From contig NZ_AP024908.1 in the NCBI RefSeq assembly GCF_024347135.1, positions 248,001-312,000 on the forward strand: a DNA stretch of 64,000 nt. The letters run 5' to 3'. Under the pieces are notes generated by a model, which searched no databases, was not told the origin of the DNA, and saw nothing but the letters and a program-made list of their open reading frames with translations. Origin of the DNA: Vibrio spartinae (GTDB lineage Bacteria > Pseudomonadota > Gammaproteobacteria > Enterobacterales > Vibrionaceae). A program made the position numbers and the translations under genes. Shown here piece after piece: positions 52,533-62,436 of the stretch. Each line of letters opens with the position of its first letter. The stretch's first letter is position 1.

Positions 52533-53840
52533 TTATTTTTGCGTCCGTTCAAAGCGGCGTAATTGTGCATTGCCGCGTTTGACCGCATTGTTGAGTGCTG
52601 TTTGAGCCGATTCTTTGCCAGCCCAGACCGCCTCAAGCTCTTCATTAATAATGTCACGTGTCTGAAGGAAGTTACCGAAGCGGATTCCTTTTGAGTTTGC
52701 CGTTGGTTTTTTTGATGTCATCTGAATGACAGCAACTTCCGCCCCCGGGTTTTTCGCGTAGAATCCCTGCTGTTTGGTTAGTGCGTACGCCTGTTTGGTG
52801 ATAGGCAGATAGCCGGTGAACTGGTGCCAGTCCGCCTGAACTTTCGCACTGGACAAGTATTTAAAGAATTTTGCAACTCCTTTGTACTCGGCTTTGGCGT
52901 GACCTCTGAGTACCCACAGTGAAGCGCCACCGATGATGGTATTTTGCGGCGATTTGATCACATGCGAATCATAAGGAAGCTGGGCAACACCGACATCAAT
53001 GCCTTTCATGTTTTCTTTAATCCCGGCCAGACCGGCAGAAGAGCCCATGCTCATCGCGCACGTTTGGGTATAGAACAGCGGCATCGCATCAGACTGACGT
53101 CCCCCATATTTGAAGACCCCGTTTTTTGCCCACTGCGCCATCTGGTTGATATGGTTGACAAAAGGTTTGGTGTTGAATTCGAACTTGGTTTTCAGGCCGC
53201 CAAAGCCGTTGTTTTGCGTTGCCATCGGAATGTTATTCCGCGCACCGAAGTTCTCGATCTGAGTCCAGGATTGCCATGTGGTTGTGAAACCGCATTTTGC
53301 CCCGGATTGCAGCAGTTTCTGCGACACTTTGCCCATGTCATCCCATGTTTTCGGTGGCGTGGTAATGCCGGCTTTTTGAAACATATCTTTGTTGTAGTAC
53401 AACACCGGGGTTGAGCTGTTGAACGGCATGGACAGCATTTTGCCATCGTTGGTGGTGTAATAACCGGTCACAGCGGAAAGATAATCGTTGGGGTTAAATG
53501 GTTCTTGGGTATCTTTCATCAGTTGATAAACCGGATAAATCGCTTTTTTGGCGCCCATCATGGTCGCAGTACCGACTTCGAACACCTGCACGATTGCCGG
53601 CTGTTCTTTGGCCCGAAAAGCGGCAATGGCACTGGTCATCGTCTCCGCGTATGTGCCTTTGTACACCGGTTTGATTTCGTATTGATCCTGACTCGCATTA
53701 AAATCGGCGGCAATCTGGTCAACTTTTTTCCCTAAAGCACCGCCCATGGCGTGCCACCATTGAATTTCAGTTTTGGCAAAGACCGGTGCGCTGACCAGGG
53801 TCGTTGCAAGCGTCAAACCAATGAGTTTTTTAAGCGTCAT
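52533..53840 (-). CDS. ugpB: Periplasmic sn-glycerol-3-phosphate-binding protein
   Basis: A 435-residue protein matching UgpB (438): signal peptide 1-22, then IQWWHAMGGALGKKVDQIA, VQVFEVGTATMMGAKKAI, MPFNSSTPVLYYNKD and WHQFTGYLPITK, all recognisable from E. coli UgpB. ATG 53840 is chosen because the signal peptide starts there. First gene of the leftward operon; a Pho box lies about 100 bases upstream. Confidence 0.95.
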   Translation of the reverse strand: MTLKKLIGLTLATTLVSAPVFAKTEIQWWHAMGGALGKKVDQIAADFNASQDQYEIKPVYKGTYAETMTSAIAAFRAKEQPAIVQVFEVGTATMMGAKKAIYPVYQLMKDTQEPFNPNDYLSAVTGYYTTNDGKMLSMPFNSSTPVLYYNKDMFQKAGITTPPKTWDDMGKVSQKLLQSGAKCGFTTTWQSWTQIENFGARNNIPMATQNNGFGGLKTKFEFNTKPFVNHINQMAQWAKNGVFKYGGRQSDAMPLFYTQTCAMSMGSSAGLAGIKENMKGIDVGVAQLPYDSHVIKSPQNTIIGGASLWVLRGHAKAEYKGVAKFFKYLSSAKVQADWHQFTGYLPITKQAYALTKQQGFYAKNPGAEVAVIQMTSKKPTANSKGIRFGNFLQTRDIINEELEAVWAGKESAQTALNNAVKRGNAQLRRFERTQK

Positions 53841-53912
53841 GCTAATTATCCCTATCATTCTCATTTAAAATTCAAGCGAACATTCACTTGGCGTGAAAGT
53901 ACCTGATTGATG

Positions 53913-53922
53913 TTCATATGAA
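53913..53922. promoter_or_regulatory. Palindrome in the ugpB-ugpQ divergent region
   Basis: TTCATATGAA is a perfect 10-base palindrome between the ugpB start and the Pho box. Candidate operator for the DeoR-type regulator encoded at 54800. Confidence 0.35.
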
Positions 53923-53937
53923 CGTTACGCAAGCAAA

Positions 53938-53955
53938 ATGACGCTTAAATGACAG
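53938..53955 (-). promoter_or_regulatory. Pho box upstream of ugpB
   Basis: On the minus strand CTGTCATTTAAGCGTCAT, two 7-base PhoB half-sites (CTGTCAT and GCGTCAT) spaced by four bases; close to the consensus. The E. coli ugp operon is PhoB-dependent. A second CTGTCAT on the plus strand at 53984 has a poor second half. Confidence 0.75.
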
Positions 53956-54071
53956 ATAAATGAATTTATTTGAACCCTATAAACTGTCATTTGAACGTAA
54001 TCTTTCCGTCACATCGGTTTGGAATGCTTCTTACATCGATGAAGGAAAAAGCATCCGTGAGGAAGATAATT

Positions 54072-54800
54072 ATGCAGGTCATGGCGCACCGGGGATATTC
54101 GAGTCAGGCACCGGAAAATACGTTAGCCGCATTTAAACGAGCCATTGCGTTCGGCTGCCAATGGATTGAGTTGGATGTGCAGTTAACCGCAGATCACATT
54201 CCGGTCGTGATTCACGACCAGACATTAGAACGTTGCACCAATGGCGTGGGTCAGATTGGTGAACTGACATTCAGTGAGCTGACACAATATTCGGCGGGTC
54301 ATTGGTTTGATCAAGCATTCCGTGATGAGACGGTGCCAAGTTTAGAAGCGACCTTGCAACTGGCGAAACAGCATCAGATCAACCTGAATATTGAGCTAAA
54401 GCTGTATCCCGGAGATGACGAAACGCTGCTCTGCCAACGGGTGGCGGCGGTGATTGATGCGGTCGGAATTGCTCAGGAACAACTGCTATTTTCCAGTTTC
54501 AGCGTGACGGCACTGGCTGTCATGCAGCGGGTGATGCCAGCCATTCGCCGTGGGGTGTTATGGGAAACCATACCGAGCGATGCTTTTGAGATTCTGGAGG
54601 CGTTAGATGCCTTTAGTGTTCACTGTGATTATCGTCATTTGGATGAACCGCAGGCCGCCGCGATGAAACAGCGTGGTTATGCGCTGTATTGTTATACGCC
54701 GAACCATCCGCTGGATGTGGCCGAGCACTGGCGGTGGGGCGTGGATATGATGATTACGGATAAACCGCACTGCTATTCACCACAGTTGACCGGTGACTGA
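54072..54800 (+). CDS. ugpQ: Glycerophosphodiester phosphodiesterase
   Basis: A 242-residue GDPD: MAHRGYSSQAPENTLAAF with catalytic HRG...E, then WIELDVQLTADHIPVVIHD, ERCTNG and NIELK. Hydrolyses glycerophosphodiesters to glycerol 3-phosphate. ATG 54072 follows GTGAGGAAGAT; longer readings from 53970 add non-homologous residues. Divergent from ugpB; stop overlaps the next start (TGATG). Confidence 0.94.
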   Translation: MQVMAHRGYSSQAPENTLAAFKRAIAFGCQWIELDVQLTADHIPVVIHDQTLERCTNGVGQIGELTFSELTQYSAGHWFDQAFRDETVPSLEATLQLAKQHQINLNIELKLYPGDDETLLCQRVAAVIDAVGIAQEQLLFSSFSVTALAVMQRVMPAIRRGVLWETIPSDAFEILEALDAFSVHCDYRHLDEPQAAAMKQRGYALYCYTPNHPLDVAEHWRWGVDMMITDKPHCYSPQLTGD

Positions 54801-55570
54801 TGGCAGATTTAACCGTTCGCCAAGAACAAATTCTGGCGCTGGTCCATCGTGATGAATATTGCACCATTGAGGCGCTGTCACACCATTTTGCGGTGACGAC
54901 GCAGACCATTCGTCGTGATATCAATGCACTCTGTGCGATGGGGCTGGCAAGGCGACATCATGGCGGGGTCGGTTTACCGGCGACACTGTCGAATCGCAGC
55001 TATTTAGCACGTCAGGCAACCGATCAGGCCGAAAAGCGCCTGATTGCTGAACGTGTCGCACCGTTGATTCCTGACGGAAGTACCGTCTTTTTAGGCATCG
55101 GCACGACAATCGCCTTGATTGCGGAACGTTTGGTGCACCATCACGAACTGCGTGTGGTCACCAATAATTTTGAAGCCGCGCATATCCTTTCTCAAAATGA
55201 ACACATGGAAATCTGGCTCCCGGAGGGACGGATACGCAGTCATGACGGAGATATCGTCGGTGACCATGTCAGCCAGTTTTTTAGTCGCTTTTCCGCGGAT
55301 ATTGGCATTATTGGCTGTGCTGCGGTCAGTCACTTGACGCAACCACCGATGCCCGGCCGCTTTGAAACTGAATCGGCGGAATTTGCCATGGAATATGAAC
55401 TCCGTGAGGCTGCGGTCAGTCAGGCGATTGTTCATCACTCACAGCAGAAATGGCTGGTGGCCAGTCAGGCGAAATGGCAAAGAAAAGCCAATGCAAAAGT
55501 GATTGCGCTCAACCAGTTTGATCGTCTGTTTACCGCGGAATCATCACACGATGAATGGACCGACGCATAG
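54800..55570 (+). CDS. DeoR/GlpR family transcriptional repressor
   Basis: A 256-residue DeoR-family protein: winged helix (RQEQILALVHRDEYCTIEALSHHF; VTTQTIRRDINALCAMG) and sensor domain (VFLGIGTTIALIAERL; IGCAAVS). Similar in size to GlpR (252). It overlaps ugpQ by one base and probably regulates the divergent ugp genes in response to a glycerol-phosphate. Confidence 0.9.
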   Translation: MADLTVRQEQILALVHRDEYCTIEALSHHFAVTTQTIRRDINALCAMGLARRHHGGVGLPATLSNRSYLARQATDQAEKRLIAERVAPLIPDGSTVFLGIGTTIALIAERLVHHHELRVVTNNFEAAHILSQNEHMEIWLPEGRIRSHDGDIVGDHVSQFFSRFSADIGIIGCAAVSHLTQPPMPGRFETESAEFAMEYELREAAVSQAIVHHSQQKWLVASQAKWQRKANAKVIALNQFDRLFTAESSHDEWTDA

Positions 55571-55665
55571 CGGTGGTGTTTGCCTCACACCGCTTATCAC
55601 TTCATTACACCATTTGTTAAGCCATTACATCATTGGTCACATTATTGGCGTACCGTTTCAAACGG

Positions 55666-56595
55666 TCATTGATGAAATCGGAGTGCTGCGGTCAGTTGTT
55701 GTGTGATTTCATCAATAAACACGCGCACGCGGGCTGGCATGTAATGGGTTTGTGCATATTGCATGACAATCGCACCGTGATAGCTGCTTTTAATCGACCA
55801 GTCGGGTAATAACCGGACGATTTCACCACTGGCTAACGCTTCCCGAACCACAAAGTCGTGAAAAATCCCGATGCCCAGCCCATGTTTGACGCCGTTAAGC
55901 CGCATCTGTGAATGATTGACGGCATAGCGTCCGGTGACGGTGACCGTATGGGTTTCCTGCATGTGCATGAATGTCCAGATGTTATCTTTATTATGTTCGG
56001 CCAGATAGAGACAGTCATGGTGTTTTAAGTCTAATGGATGGGCCGGCTGGCCTCGCTCAGCCAGATAAACCGGGCTGGCACACAGCACTAAATTCGTCTT
56101 GCCGATTTCTTTCATCACCAGACTTTCATCGGGTTTGTCGGTTAAACGAATGGCGACATCAATATTGTTTTTAAACAGATCAATATGGCCGTCCTCGGCG
56201 CGTAAACGCAACTGAATATCCGGATACTGTTTGAGGAAGGGGACGACCAAAGGTTGCAGGACTGAATTGAGAAAGGCCTCCGGCGCTGCGACCGTCAGGG
56301 TTCCCGACGGATGAATATGCTCCGAGGTTGAGAGATCAACTGCCTGCTGAGCTGCTTGCATCATCACCAGACATTGGTCATAAATCTGTTGACCTGACTG
56401 GGTAATCATTAGTTTGCGGGTGGTTCTTTCCAACAATTTGACGTGGAGCGATTGTTCCAGTCTGGTAACTAACTTACTCAGGGCGGAAGGCGTGACCCCC
56501 AGTTTCGCGGCTGCTGCTGTGAAACTGCCTTCATTCACAATCAGAATGAAGGTTGCCAAATCCGGTAATAAGCTGATTAATTGTGCCTGAAGCAT
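55666..56595 (-). CDS. LysR family transcriptional regulator
   Basis: A 309-residue LysR regulator: winged helix SFTAAAAKLGVTPSALSKLVTRLEQSL, then the periplasmic-binding-like effector domain. The subgroup is that of CrgA/DhcR-like regulators. ATG 56595 chosen over 56637 by family length. Divergent from the prephenate dehydratase-like gene across 239 bases, a typical LysR-target layout. Confidence 0.92.
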   Translation of the reverse strand: MLQAQLISLLPDLATFILIVNEGSFTAAAAKLGVTPSALSKLVTRLEQSLHVKLLERTTRKLMITQSGQQIYDQCLVMMQAAQQAVDLSTSEHIHPSGTLTVAAPEAFLNSVLQPLVVPFLKQYPDIQLRLRAEDGHIDLFKNNIDVAIRLTDKPDESLVMKEIGKTNLVLCASPVYLAERGQPAHPLDLKHHDCLYLAEHNKDNIWTFMHMQETHTVTVTGRYAVNHSQMRLNGVKHGLGIGIFHDFVVREALASGEIVRLLPDWSIKSSYHGAIVMQYAQTHYMPARVRVFIDEITQQLTAALRFHQ

Positions 56596-56834
56596 TGAAA
56601 TAGACCATCCCGTCAAAAAGGTTGCTGAGCCTATCATACCGGAGTGCTGTCGGGGACGGGTAGTGCGATGAGCAGCAGCGGTTTATTTTATGTTAAACTG
56701 TCGGTTCATTTTCGAGGATAGATCGCGGGATTAGGCGTGATGTGTGCGGACGTGATGTGCTCGGATAAAAACCTGCACACGACAGAAACATGCGATTGAG
56801 AAAAACATGATTGATAGATGAGTTTGGGAAGGAC

Positions 56835-57707
56835 ATGAGAAAAATTGCCACACTGGGGCCGCAGGGAACATTTTCGGAAACCGCAACCCGTCGCTATATT
56901 GCCGGGCTGTCAGCATCAGCGACGAATACGCCGGCACTGCCATCCGAGTTGGTGTATTTCCCGACCATCGAACGGGCGTTGGCTGCGATTGGTTCGGTTT
57001 GTGATGTGGGTGTGTTGCCGATTGAAAATTTCTCTGAGGGCTTTATTCCATCCGTGCTCGATCAACTGATTCATGCGGATCTGAAAGTCATCGGTGAAGT
57101 GATTCTCCCGATTCGTTTTGCTTGTGTGAGTACGGTTGCGTTGAGTGAGATTCAACAATTATTTGTTCAGTTCGTCGCGAAAGGGCAGTGCAGTCGTTTT
57201 ATTGAATCATTGGGACCCTGTCAGATTGTTCTGACCGAGAGTAATACCGAATCGCTGGCTTTGGCTCGTCAGGCATCACAACCCAGTGCGGCCATTGTGC
57301 CGGCGGATCATGTGCAGCAAGAGACGTTTGCTGCAGTGGTTGAGAACGTCAATGACTATGAGAATAATCAGACTCGGTTTTTGGTCTTTGCTGCCCAACA
57401 TTACCCGGAGACTTATGATGCTGAAGCCGACTATAAAACCAGCCTGATGGTCGTCGATGAGCATGATCACCCCGGTTTTCTCGGTGAGATTCTGACTTCT
57501 TTCTCCCGCCGGAAAATCAATCTGACGTCGATCATTTCCCGGCCGACCTGCACACAATTCGGTAAATATCACTTTTTTATCGATTTGGACGGCCACCACC
57601 AAGACTCAGCCGTCGCAGCGGCTCTGACCGAAATCGAGGCAATCAGTAAAGTAAAATGTCTCGGTTCTTATTTGAAAGCCCGGGTCCTTGAGCGGTCGCG
57701 TTTTTGA
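56835..57707 (+). CDS. Stand-alone prephenate dehydratase-like protein with ACT domain
   Basis: A 290-residue protein: PDT domain (IATLGPQGTFSETATRRY; LPIENFSEGFIPSVLD; NQTRFLVFA with the TRF motif) and C-terminal ACT domain (HPGFLGEILTSFSRRKINLTSI, SRPTCTQFGKYHFF). It lacks the chorismate mutase domain of the usual gammaproteobacterial P-protein. The NS..G motif reads NFSEG and the ACT ESRP motif reads ISRP, so feedback by phenylalanine may be altered. ATG 56835 follows GGGAAGGAC. Could serve a side pathway rather than bulk phenylalanine synthesis. Confidence 0.85.
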   Translation: MRKIATLGPQGTFSETATRRYIAGLSASATNTPALPSELVYFPTIERALAAIGSVCDVGVLPIENFSEGFIPSVLDQLIHADLKVIGEVILPIRFACVSTVALSEIQQLFVQFVAKGQCSRFIESLGPCQIVLTESNTESLALARQASQPSAAIVPADHVQQETFAAVVENVNDYENNQTRFLVFAAQHYPETYDAEADYKTSLMVVDEHDHPGFLGEILTSFSRRKINLTSIISRPTCTQFGKYHFFIDLDGHHQDSAVAAALTEIEAISKVKCLGSYLKARVLERSRF

Positions 57708-57720
57708 ATGTCTGAACCGG

Positions 57721-59541
57721 CTAGCAATTCAAAATACCAAGCATTTTGAGTTTACGGTAGATCGTATTGCGGCTGACACCGAGTAACCGGGAGGTCTGGC
57801 TGATATTTCCCTGAGTTGCCTGATAGGTTTGCAGCAAACGGTTTTCGACCGTGGTTTTTAAATCTGGCATTCGCTGTGCTTTGCTGACCTCTGGTGGTGA
57901 GGTGTCCGCCAGTTGAATCGATGAGGGGTCGGTTGGTGGTGCTGACGTCGTCAACGATTTCAGAATATGACCGGGCATATGTGCCAGTTGTAGTAACGGC
58001 TCGTCGCTGGTGAGCAGGCAAGTGACTTTCAGCATATTATCCAGTTCGCGAATATTGCCCGGCCAGAGATAAGCTTGCAGAATGTGCAGTAGTTGCGGAC
58101 AGATTTGTTGCTGATTGAGACGATACTGACGGTGAATCTGTTCAATCAGTTGGGCTTTATCCTGCCGCTCCCGCAGTGGCGGTAGTTCGAGCACCAGCCC
58201 GTTGAGCCGATAGTAGAGGTCTTGGCGGAATCGTCCGGCTGCGACTTCTGCGGTTAAATCCTTATGGGTGGCCGCGATGACCTGAATATTGACCGCTTGA
58301 CTCTGACCCGACCCAACCGGAATCACTTCTTTTTCTTGTAAGACATGCAGCAGGCGACATTGTGCATCCTGCGGCATGTCGGCAATTTCATCGAGAAACA
58401 ACATACCTTGATGGGCTTGGCGGATTTTACCCTGATAACCTTTAGGGCTCGCCCCCGTGAAGGCGCCGGCAACATAACCGAATAGTTCGGATTCGATCAG
58501 ATCTTTGGGGATCGCGCCACAATTGACGATTACCAGCGGATGATGTTTGCGTGAGCTGTGCTGATGTAAGGCTTTGACGAATTCATTTTTACCGACCCCG
58601 GTTTCTCCGAGAATCAGCAAAGGAATATCTTTATCGATCAGTTTATGCGCCTGTTGCCAGGCTTGTTCAATCCGGTCATCGCCGAAATGAAGTTCACAGG
58701 ATGTGGTGAATGCGCTGGCCGCGCGAAACGTGCTGGATTTTGTTGCAGCGGATTGGAGAGGCTGTTTTTCAAAAACCAGCGCCCGGTCTTGCTGTTGTAA
58801 TAGGTTCTCAATGGACAGCCCAATAATGTTGGGGCGTTCAAGTAACTGAAATGCAATGTGGTTATGCGCAAGAACTTTACCGGATGCGTCCGCAACCAAC
58901 ACCCCCTGCCAGCCGCTGTTGAGTAAGTTTTTTTCACAGGCCAGATTGATTTTAACCGCACCGTCAGGGATATCGCATAAAAGATGGTTTTCCACCTGTT
59001 GAACCATATTCTGCACCAGCATTTGCGTGGAAAGATCATGCTGCTGTTGTTCGCTGGTAATATCCAAAATACCGATGAGTTGCCCGTGGTGATTAAACAC
59101 CGGACTGGCAGAGCAGCTAATAAACTGGTGCTGATGAACGTAGTGTTGTTTGCCGATAATCGTTAATGGTCTGGCTTCGACAATCGCAGTGCCGATGGCG
59201 TTGGTCCCTTTGAGGTTTTCCTGCCAGCAAACACCATTCTCTAATGCGATCTGAGTCAGGCGTTCTTGAAACCGTGGTTGCCCCCAGCTTGCCAGAATGA
59301 CCCCTTCCCGGTCGGTCAGGATCAGGCGACTGTCACTATGCGCAAACATCTGATTAAACAACGGCACCGCATAAGTTTCGACAGCTTGAATCAGCGGGTT
59401 CACCGACCATTTCCGTTCTTTGAGTTCCGCACCGGACATGATGATGTTGTCAGGTTGTCTACGCTGTTTTAAACCGGCTTGATGACAGCGATCCCAAGAG
59501 GATGTCAGCCAGTCACCAGCAGAAAATTGAACATGTTGCAT
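57721..59541 (-). CDS. AcoR-like sigma-54-dependent transcriptional activator
   Basis: A 606-residue activator: N-terminal GAF-type sensing region, a PAS-like segment near residues 205-260, central AAA+ domain with Walker A GETGVGKNEF, the sigma-54 contact loop GAFTGA (SELFGYVAGAFTGA), Walker B MLFLDEIAD, and a C-terminal Fis-type HTH (QGNISQTSRLLGVSRNTIYRKL). Layout and size match AcoR, activator of acetoin or alcohol/aldehyde genes. Divergent from the aldehyde dehydrogenase gene, whose -24/-12 promoter it should drive. Confidence 0.93.
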   Translation of the reverse strand: MQHVQFSAGDWLTSSWDRCHQAGLKQRRQPDNIIMSGAELKERKWSVNPLIQAVETYAVPLFNQMFAHSDSRLILTDREGVILASWGQPRFQERLTQIALENGVCWQENLKGTNAIGTAIVEARPLTIIGKQHYVHQHQFISCSASPVFNHHGQLIGILDITSEQQQHDLSTQMLVQNMVQQVENHLLCDIPDGAVKINLACEKNLLNSGWQGVLVADASGKVLAHNHIAFQLLERPNIIGLSIENLLQQQDRALVFEKQPLQSAATKSSTFRAASAFTTSCELHFGDDRIEQAWQQAHKLIDKDIPLLILGETGVGKNEFVKALHQHSSRKHHPLVIVNCGAIPKDLIESELFGYVAGAFTGASPKGYQGKIRQAHQGMLFLDEIADMPQDAQCRLLHVLQEKEVIPVGSGQSQAVNIQVIAATHKDLTAEVAAGRFRQDLYYRLNGLVLELPPLRERQDKAQLIEQIHRQYRLNQQQICPQLLHILQAYLWPGNIRELDNMLKVTCLLTSDEPLLQLAHMPGHILKSLTTSAPPTDPSSIQLADTSPPEVSKAQRMPDLKTTVENRLLQTYQATQGNISQTSRLLGVSRNTIYRKLKMLGILNC

Positions 59542-59567
59542 CACTGTTTCACTCTTTCACATGAACG

Positions 59568-59586
59568 GTGTTCCATTTTGGAACAC
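59568..59586. promoter_or_regulatory. Upstream activator palindrome 1 for the aldehyde dehydrogenase promoter
   Basis: GTGTTCC-atttt-GGAACAC: perfect 7-bp arms, about 110 bases before the -24/-12 promoter and next to the activator gene start, so it may also be autoregulatory. Confidence 0.7.
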
Positions 59587-59661
59587 TTGAACAATTTGGA
59601 GAGAATCATTGGGTTATCCCAACACCAATGGGTTACTGTTGTTATTTTTTGTTAATCATAG

Positions 59662-59679
59662 TGTTACAAAAAGGTAACA
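59662..59679. promoter_or_regulatory. Upstream palindrome 2
   Basis: TGTTAC-aaaaag-GTAACA, perfect 6-bp arms, about 17 bases before the -24 element. Different sequence from palindrome 1. Confidence 0.55.
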
Positions 59680-59695
59680 ACAAGCTTTTCCATGC

Positions 59696-59711
59696 TGGCC
59701 TGTGATTTGCG
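59696..59711 (+). promoter_or_regulatory. Sigma-54 promoter of the aldehyde dehydrogenase gene
   Basis: TGGCCTGTGATTTGCG: GG at 59697 and GC at 59709, exact 12-base spacing, TTGC at -12. Predicted start 59722, giving a 118-base leader. Confidence 0.85.
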
Positions 59712-59839
59712 TTACACAGAAAATAACAGGTAAAACAGAACGTCTGAATAAGCTCATCATAAACAATCTCATAATAAATAATGTCATCACAAAAAATGAC
59801 ATGAACGTGAACGATAAAATCGGCCAGAAGGAACGACAT

Positions 59840-61360
59840 ATGATTTATGCGCAACCCGGAACAACAGATGCAATCATCAACTTTAAATCCCATTATGATA
59901 ACTATATTGGTGGTCAGTGGGTCAAACCGGTTGGTGGAGCCTACTTTGACAATATTTCTCCGGTGAATGGTCAGCCTTACTGTCAGGTTGCCCGCTCTTC
60001 GGAAGCAGATATCAACCTTGCTTTGGACGCAGCGCATGAGATTCGTGCTCAATGGGCTGCAACATCCGTCACTGAGCGTGCCAACATTCTCCTCAAAGTT
60101 GCCGATCGCATTGAAGCACATCTGGAAGAGCTGGCTGTTGCTGAAGCATGGGAAAATGGCAAACCTGTCCGTGAAACGCTGGCTGCGGATCTGCCGCTGG
60201 TGGTGGATCACTTCCGCTATTTCGCCGGTTGTATTCGTGCGCAGGAAGGGTCAGCCGCAGAGCTGGATAGCACCACGGCAAGTTATCATTTCCCTGAGCC
60301 GATCGGCGTCGTCGGACAAATCATTCCGTGGAACTTCCCGATGTTGATGGCGGCCTGGAAACTGGCACCGGCACTGGCGGCGGGCTGTTGTGTGGTATTA
60401 AAACCAGCAGAACAGACACCAACGTCTATACTGGTACTAATGGAAAAAATTGGTGACCTGTTGCCACCGGGTGTCGTCAACGTCGTCAACGGATATGGTG
60501 CTGAAGCCGGACAAGCATTAGCCGTCAGTAACCGCATTGCCAAACTGGCGTTTACCGGTTCAACCCAAGTGGGCAACCATATCTTGAAATGCGCAGCCGA
60601 TAACCTGATTCCATCAACCGTTGAGTTGGGTGGTAAATCACCAAATCTCTACTTCTCCGATATTTTCGATTACGAAGATGAATATTTAGAGAAGTGTATT
60701 GAGGGGATTTTGCTGGGGTTCTTCAACCAAGGCGAAGTCTGTACGTGCCCGTCTCGGGTGTTGGTGCATGAATCGGTTTATGAACGGTTTATTGAGAAAG
60801 TGATTGAACGGGCGAAAACCATCAAACAGGGCAATCCGCTCGATACTGAAACGCAAGTCGGATCGCAGGTATCACAGGAACAATTCGACAAGATTCTCAG
60901 CTATCTTGAAATCGGTCGTAACGAAGGCGCTCAAGTTCTGTTTGGCGGAGAAACATCGCAACAGCATGGCAGCCTCGAAAATGGCTACTATATTCAGCCG
61001 ACCATGCTCTTCGGTCATAACAAAATGCGCGTCTTTCAGGAAGAAATTTTCGGCCCGGTGATTGCGATTACGACGTTTAAAGATGAAGCCGAAGCCTTGG
61101 CGATTGCCAATGATACGGAATACGGTTTGGGTGCCGGAGTATGGACGCGCGATACTAACCTCGCCTATCGCATGGCAAGAAATATCGAAGCGGGTCGGGT
61201 TTGGGTGAATTGCTACCATGCTTATCCGGCGCATGCGGCTTTCGGTGGCTACAAAAAATCAGGCATTGGTCGGGAAAATCATAAAATGATGCTCGGCCAC
61301 TATCAGAATACGAAGAATATACTGGTGAGTTACAGCATCAACCCACTGGGATTCTTTTAG
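59840..61360 (+). CDS. NAD-dependent aldehyde dehydrogenase (AldB/AcoD/ExaC type)
   Basis: A 506-residue ALDH: catalytic glutamate in VELGGKSPN, catalytic cysteine in [12 protein letters not shown], cofactor motif [17 protein letters not shown]. The C-x-C-P-S-R context and length 506 are those of the AldB/AcoD acetaldehyde dehydrogenase group. ATG 59840 follows AGAAGGAACGAC; the in-frame reading from 59702 adds an implausible Asn/Ile-rich stretch. Regulated by the divergent AcoR-like activator and sigma-54. Oxidises acetaldehyde or another short aldehyde. Confidence 0.94.
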   Translation: MIYAQPGTTDAIINFKSHYDNYIGGQWVKPVGGAYFDNISPVNGQPYCQVARSSEADINLALDAAHEIRAQWAATSVTERANILLKVADRIEAHLEELAVAEAWENGKPVRETLAADLPLVVDHFRYFAGCIRAQEGSAAELDSTTASYHFPEPIGVVGQIIPWNFPMLMAAWKLAPALAAGCCVVLKPAEQTPTSILVLMEKIGDLLPPGVVNVVNGYGAEAGQALAVSNRIAKLAFTGSTQVGNHILKCAADNLIPSTVELGGKSPNLYFSDIFDYEDEYLEKCIEGILLGFFNQGEVCTCPSRVLVHESVYERFIEKVIERAKTIKQGNPLDTETQVGSQVSQEQFDKILSYLEIGRNEGAQVLFGGETSQQHGSLENGYYIQPTMLFGHNKMRVFQEEIFGPVIAITTFKDEAEALAIANDTEYGLGAGVWTRDTNLAYRMARNIEAGRVWVNCYHAYPAHAAFGGYKKSGIGRENHKMMLGHYQNTKNILVSYSINPLGFF

Positions 61361-61444
61361 AGTTTTGTCCCCCCCGCTTCACGAAAGAGAAGTTGTGAAG
61401 CACTTATTGTGCTATGAACTAAGGACGGTTTAGCACGCTTACGC

Positions 61445-61473
61445 AGCGCCTCTGTTTTCAGAGGCGCTTTTTT
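61445..61473 (+). terminator. Rho-independent terminator after the aldehyde dehydrogenase gene
   Basis: AGCGCCTCT-gttttc-AGAGGCGCT followed by six T. Confidence 0.93.
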
Positions 61474-61617
61474 ATTGGCAGATTTTTATTCGTAAGCTGG
61501 TCGCGGCCTGTCCCTGTAATTTGTTTTTGTTACTTGGTATGCATTGTTTATCATTTATCCGGTCACACCGTCACGCCAGAATTGTGATGTACATTTATGT
61601 GCATCGATGCTATAACC

Positions 61618-61690
61618 CCTTTTGCATTACTTTTTTAGCTTATTGTTTTTAACTTATTGTTTTTTAAATTGTTATTTTTGTAAATTATTT
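61618..61690. repeat. T-rich tandem TTATTGTTTTT repeats
   Basis: Three imperfect copies of AGCTTATTGTTTTTA-like units directly before the YagU-like gene, in the 356-base gap after the terminator. Confidence 0.55.
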
Positions 61691-61716
61691 TTCCAATAAA
61701 ATTTTGAGATGGTGTT

Positions 61717-62328
61717 ATGAGTATTTTTCAACAATCAGATCCGGCTCGTCGGCGTTATGGCCTCGCGGCATTCATTGGCCTTATTGCAGGTATTGTTTCT
61801 GCATTCGTGAAGTGGGGGGCTGAGCATCCGCTACCGCCTCGTAGTCCCGATGATATTTTCAGTGCGGCTTGTGCACCGGAATTACTCAATCGTGTCGCAG
61901 AACAGATTGACTGTTCGCGTAATTTTTTAAATCCACCTTATGTTTTTCTGCGTGATTGGTTGGGAATGGTTGATCCGAATAGTGCGGTGTATACCTTCGC
62001 CGGACATGCGTTCAACTGGGTTGGCGTGACACACATTATTTTCTCCATTGTGTTTGCCGTTGGTTACTGTGTGGTGACCGAACGGTTCCCTGTCTTTAAA
62101 CTATGGCAGGGTCTGCTTGCCGGTGCATTGGCACAACTGTTTGTCCATATGATCTCTTTCCCACTGATGGGTTTAACGCCACCGGTTTTGGATTTGCCTT
62201 GGTATGAGCATGTTTCTGAAATTGTCGGGCATTTAATCTGGTTCTGGTCGATTGAAATTATTCGTCGCGATTTACGCAATCGGATGACCCACGAACCGGA
62301 CCCTGAAGTGCCAATCACGGCTCGGTGA
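61717..62328 (+). CDS. YagU family inner-membrane protein (DUF1440)
   Basis: A 203-residue protein with about four hydrophobic segments: [28 protein letters not shown] (typical opening), [22 protein letters not shown], and ending with [28 protein letters not shown]. coli YagU (204 residues) is linked to acid resistance; role here inferred only. Confidence 0.9.
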   Translation: MSIFQQSDPARRRYGLAAFIGLIAGIVSAFVKWGAEHPLPPRSPDDIFSAACAPELLNRVAEQIDCSRNFLNPPYVFLRDWLGMVDPNSAVYTFAGHAFNWVGVTHIIFSIVFAVGYCVVTERFPVFKLWQGLLAGALAQLFVHMISFPLMGLTPPVLDLPWYEHVSEIVGHLIWFWSIEIIRRDLRNRMTHEPDPEVPITAR

Positions 62329-62436
62329 ATTTAACCTGCATCGATGACGGTGTGATTGAGGTCCTTGCGATCGTTTGACGCGTTCGGTGACGACTCTCGA
62401 AGTCTTCAAATCATGTCGCCCTTAAGAACCGATGAG

